The notes beneath the pieces were generated by a model. It worked only from the letters and a program-made list of their open reading frames with translations. It ran no database searches and was not told the origin of the DNA. From Clostridia bacterium (GTDB lineage: Bacteria > Bacillota > Clostridia > Christensenellales > Borkfalkiaceae): 52,697 nt of DNA. Both the position numbers and the translations under genes were made by a program. Location: positions 1 through 52,697 of the forward strand of contig JAFURH010000043.1 in NCBI GenBank assembly GCA_017471945.1. Reading direction: 5' to 3'. This document shows positions 51,551 to 52,697 of the stretch, in pieces. Each line of letters opens with the position of its first letter. Position 1 is the stretch's first letter.

Positions 51551-52697
51551 AGGATTTTTTTCAAATAGGTCTGGGGAATATTAGCGTAGAAGCGTGCGTG
51601 ATCGTAAACGGAACGGCGGTGTATCCGCAATACGAGCGTACGTATTCAAGAAAAAGCGAATACGCACAATTCGTGGGAACGGATAAACGGTTTGTCGATA
51701 CGATCTACGTAGACCGCAAAAACAACGAAGTCGTTGTAAAAAGAATATTAAAAAACGTTTCGGACGGCGTTTTGAAGCTGTGCGAATTTGAATTTGATTT
51801 CTTTGATCTTTCTTTCGGAGGACAGTCCAAGGACGATTATTATTACAGCGTGGAATTGCCGAAACTGTACAGAACGTTTTCCTTTGCCGTTGACGAAAAG
51901 CGTTCCAAAGACGATATCAAAGAAAGCGATTTTGACAAAAAGGGAAATAATAAATGGATCGACGCGGCGTCCTTCCACCAACGCGTCAACCGTTCGGGCG
52001 ATCAGCCGTTTCCTGCCATTTTGGTGAGTAATTATCAGTCGAGATTGGGCGTTGTTCACGGCTCTTTGTCGCAGGATACCTTTTACCATAATTATATCGT
52101 AACCCACGGGAGAGGGTTGGAACTCAAAGTATTTTCCTCTTTTATGAATACGGACTATATCGAGCTGGAAAGCGGGGGAAGCGTAACGGACGAATGGTAT
52201 TTCGGGGCAACGGAAGAAGCGGATAATATTGAAAAGATTTTTGAAAATTATACTAAAATTTTGAGAAATAGATTAACGGTTGCCTATGGTCGTACGCAGA
52301 TCAATCGCAAGGATATGGTATGGGGCTCGTGGAACGACGGGGTGTGGCGCGATATTTCCGAGGAAATGTTATTGGAAGAAGCGCGCGCGCTGAAAGCGCA
52401 TTTTCCTACGGTAAAATGGTTGCAAATCGACGACGGTTACGCAACGTTTAACGAAAAACCGCACGGGCTTGGTATGCCTTACGAGGGTGAGTCGGGAGTG
52501 GATAGAATAAAATTCCCGAACGGCTTAAAAGCGTTTACGGATAAAGTACGGGCGGTGGGACTTCGTCCCGCTATATGGATAGGCGGAACTGTTCCGAATA
52601 AAACGAAATTGTATCAAGAGCACCCCGAATGGTTTATGGGCGATATGTTGGGAGGAATTGATTCCTACGTATTGGACGTTAGTCGCAAAGACGTACG
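51547..52697 (+). CDS. GH36-like alpha-galactosidase-family protein (3' end outside window)
   Basis: An open frame of 383 codons that runs off the right edge; ATG 51547 overlaps the preceding stop (ATGA). The first ~230 residues are beta-rich, like the N-terminal domain of GH36 enzymes. The barrel then begins with MVWGSWNDGVWRDI, VKWLQIDDGYATFN and the strand GLRPAIWIGG, followed by YVLDVSRKDV at the edge. The QIDDGY strand is typical of melibiase-type (GH27/31/36) barrels; the nucleophile aspartate would fall around or beyond the edge. Likely cuts alpha-galactosyl or related residues. No signal peptide. Confidence 0.75.
   Translation, partial: MKDFFQIGLGNISVEACVIVNGTAVYPQYERTYSRKSEYAQFVGTDKRFVDTIYVDRKNNEVVVKRILKNVSDGVLKLCEFEFDFFDLSFGGQSKDDYYYSVELPKLYRTFSFAVDEKRSKDDIKESDFDKKGNNKWIDAASFHQRVNRSGDQPFPAILVSNYQSRLGVVHGSLSQDTFYHNYIVTHGRGLELKVFSSFMNTDYIELESGGSVTDEWYFGATEEADNIEKIFENYTKILRNRLTVAYGRTQINRKDMVWGSWNDGVWRDISEEMLLEEARALKAHFPTVKWLQIDDGYATFNEKPHGLGMPYEGESGVDRIKFPNGLKAFTDKVRAVGLRPAIWIGGTVPNKTKLYQEHPEWFMGDMLGGIDSYVLDVSRKDV

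Overview
The window reads as part of a chromosome of a Gram-positive anaerobic gut-type bacterium, most likely a Clostridia-class Bacillota. Supports are strong AGGAG-type ribosome binding sites, lipobox-bearing substrate-binding proteins with two MalF/MalG-type permeases and no SusC/SusD pair, AraC-family regulators, and large secreted proteins with Ig-like domains. No rRNA, intact tRNA or CRISPR array was seen. Taxonomy below class is not claimed.

The window is almost wholly a glycan-utilisation region made of two long plus-strand gene runs, each preceded by a divergently transcribed AraC-family regulator. Unit 1 (regulator 606-1451 minus; genes 1628-25558 plus) holds a GH78-like rhamnosidase, an ABC sugar importer without ATPase, a 1015-aa secreted Ig-like protein, a DUF4838 lipoprotein, two repeat-bearing surface proteins separated by a 44-residue peptide gene, then mainly cytoplasmic enzymes: GH37-like, GH2-like, an alpha/beta-hydrolase esterase, two SGNH proteins (one truncated), a GH43/GH117-like five-bladed propeller and a CapA-family protein. 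Unit 2 (regulator 26766-27647 minus; genes 27916 to the right edge) holds a GH94-like phosphorylase, a GH4 protein with the CHEV motif of alpha-galacturonidases, a second esterase plus CapA pair, a GH20-like enzyme, a second small peptide gene with its large secreted partner, a further lipoprotein, a second complete copy of the importer / Ig-like protein / DUF4838 cassette, an unrecognised 707-aa TIM-barrel-like protein and a GH36-like protein cut by the window edge.

Between the units (about 25559-26760) lies a graveyard: a GH78 N-terminal fragment with an in-frame stop, remnants on the minus strand that look like the C-terminus of a large serine recombinase, and a near-consensus sigma-A promoter pointing into the 3' end of the second regulator. 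At the left edge are a tRNA/tmRNA-3'-end-like segment, a strong terminator, and a nested inverted-repeat element.

Working model (inference): complex plant-type glycans containing rhamnose, galacturonate, galactose and glucose are bound outside the cell by secreted Ig-like and repeat proteins, handled by DUF4838 lipoproteins, imported by two paralogous ABC systems that borrow an ATPase from elsewhere, de-esterified and then cut or phosphorolysed inside. The most novel features are the twice-occurring five-gene cassette with its fixed gene order, and the twice-occurring pair of a roughly 44-residue peptide with a secreted protein carrying a shared GASI/LRF N-terminal domain.
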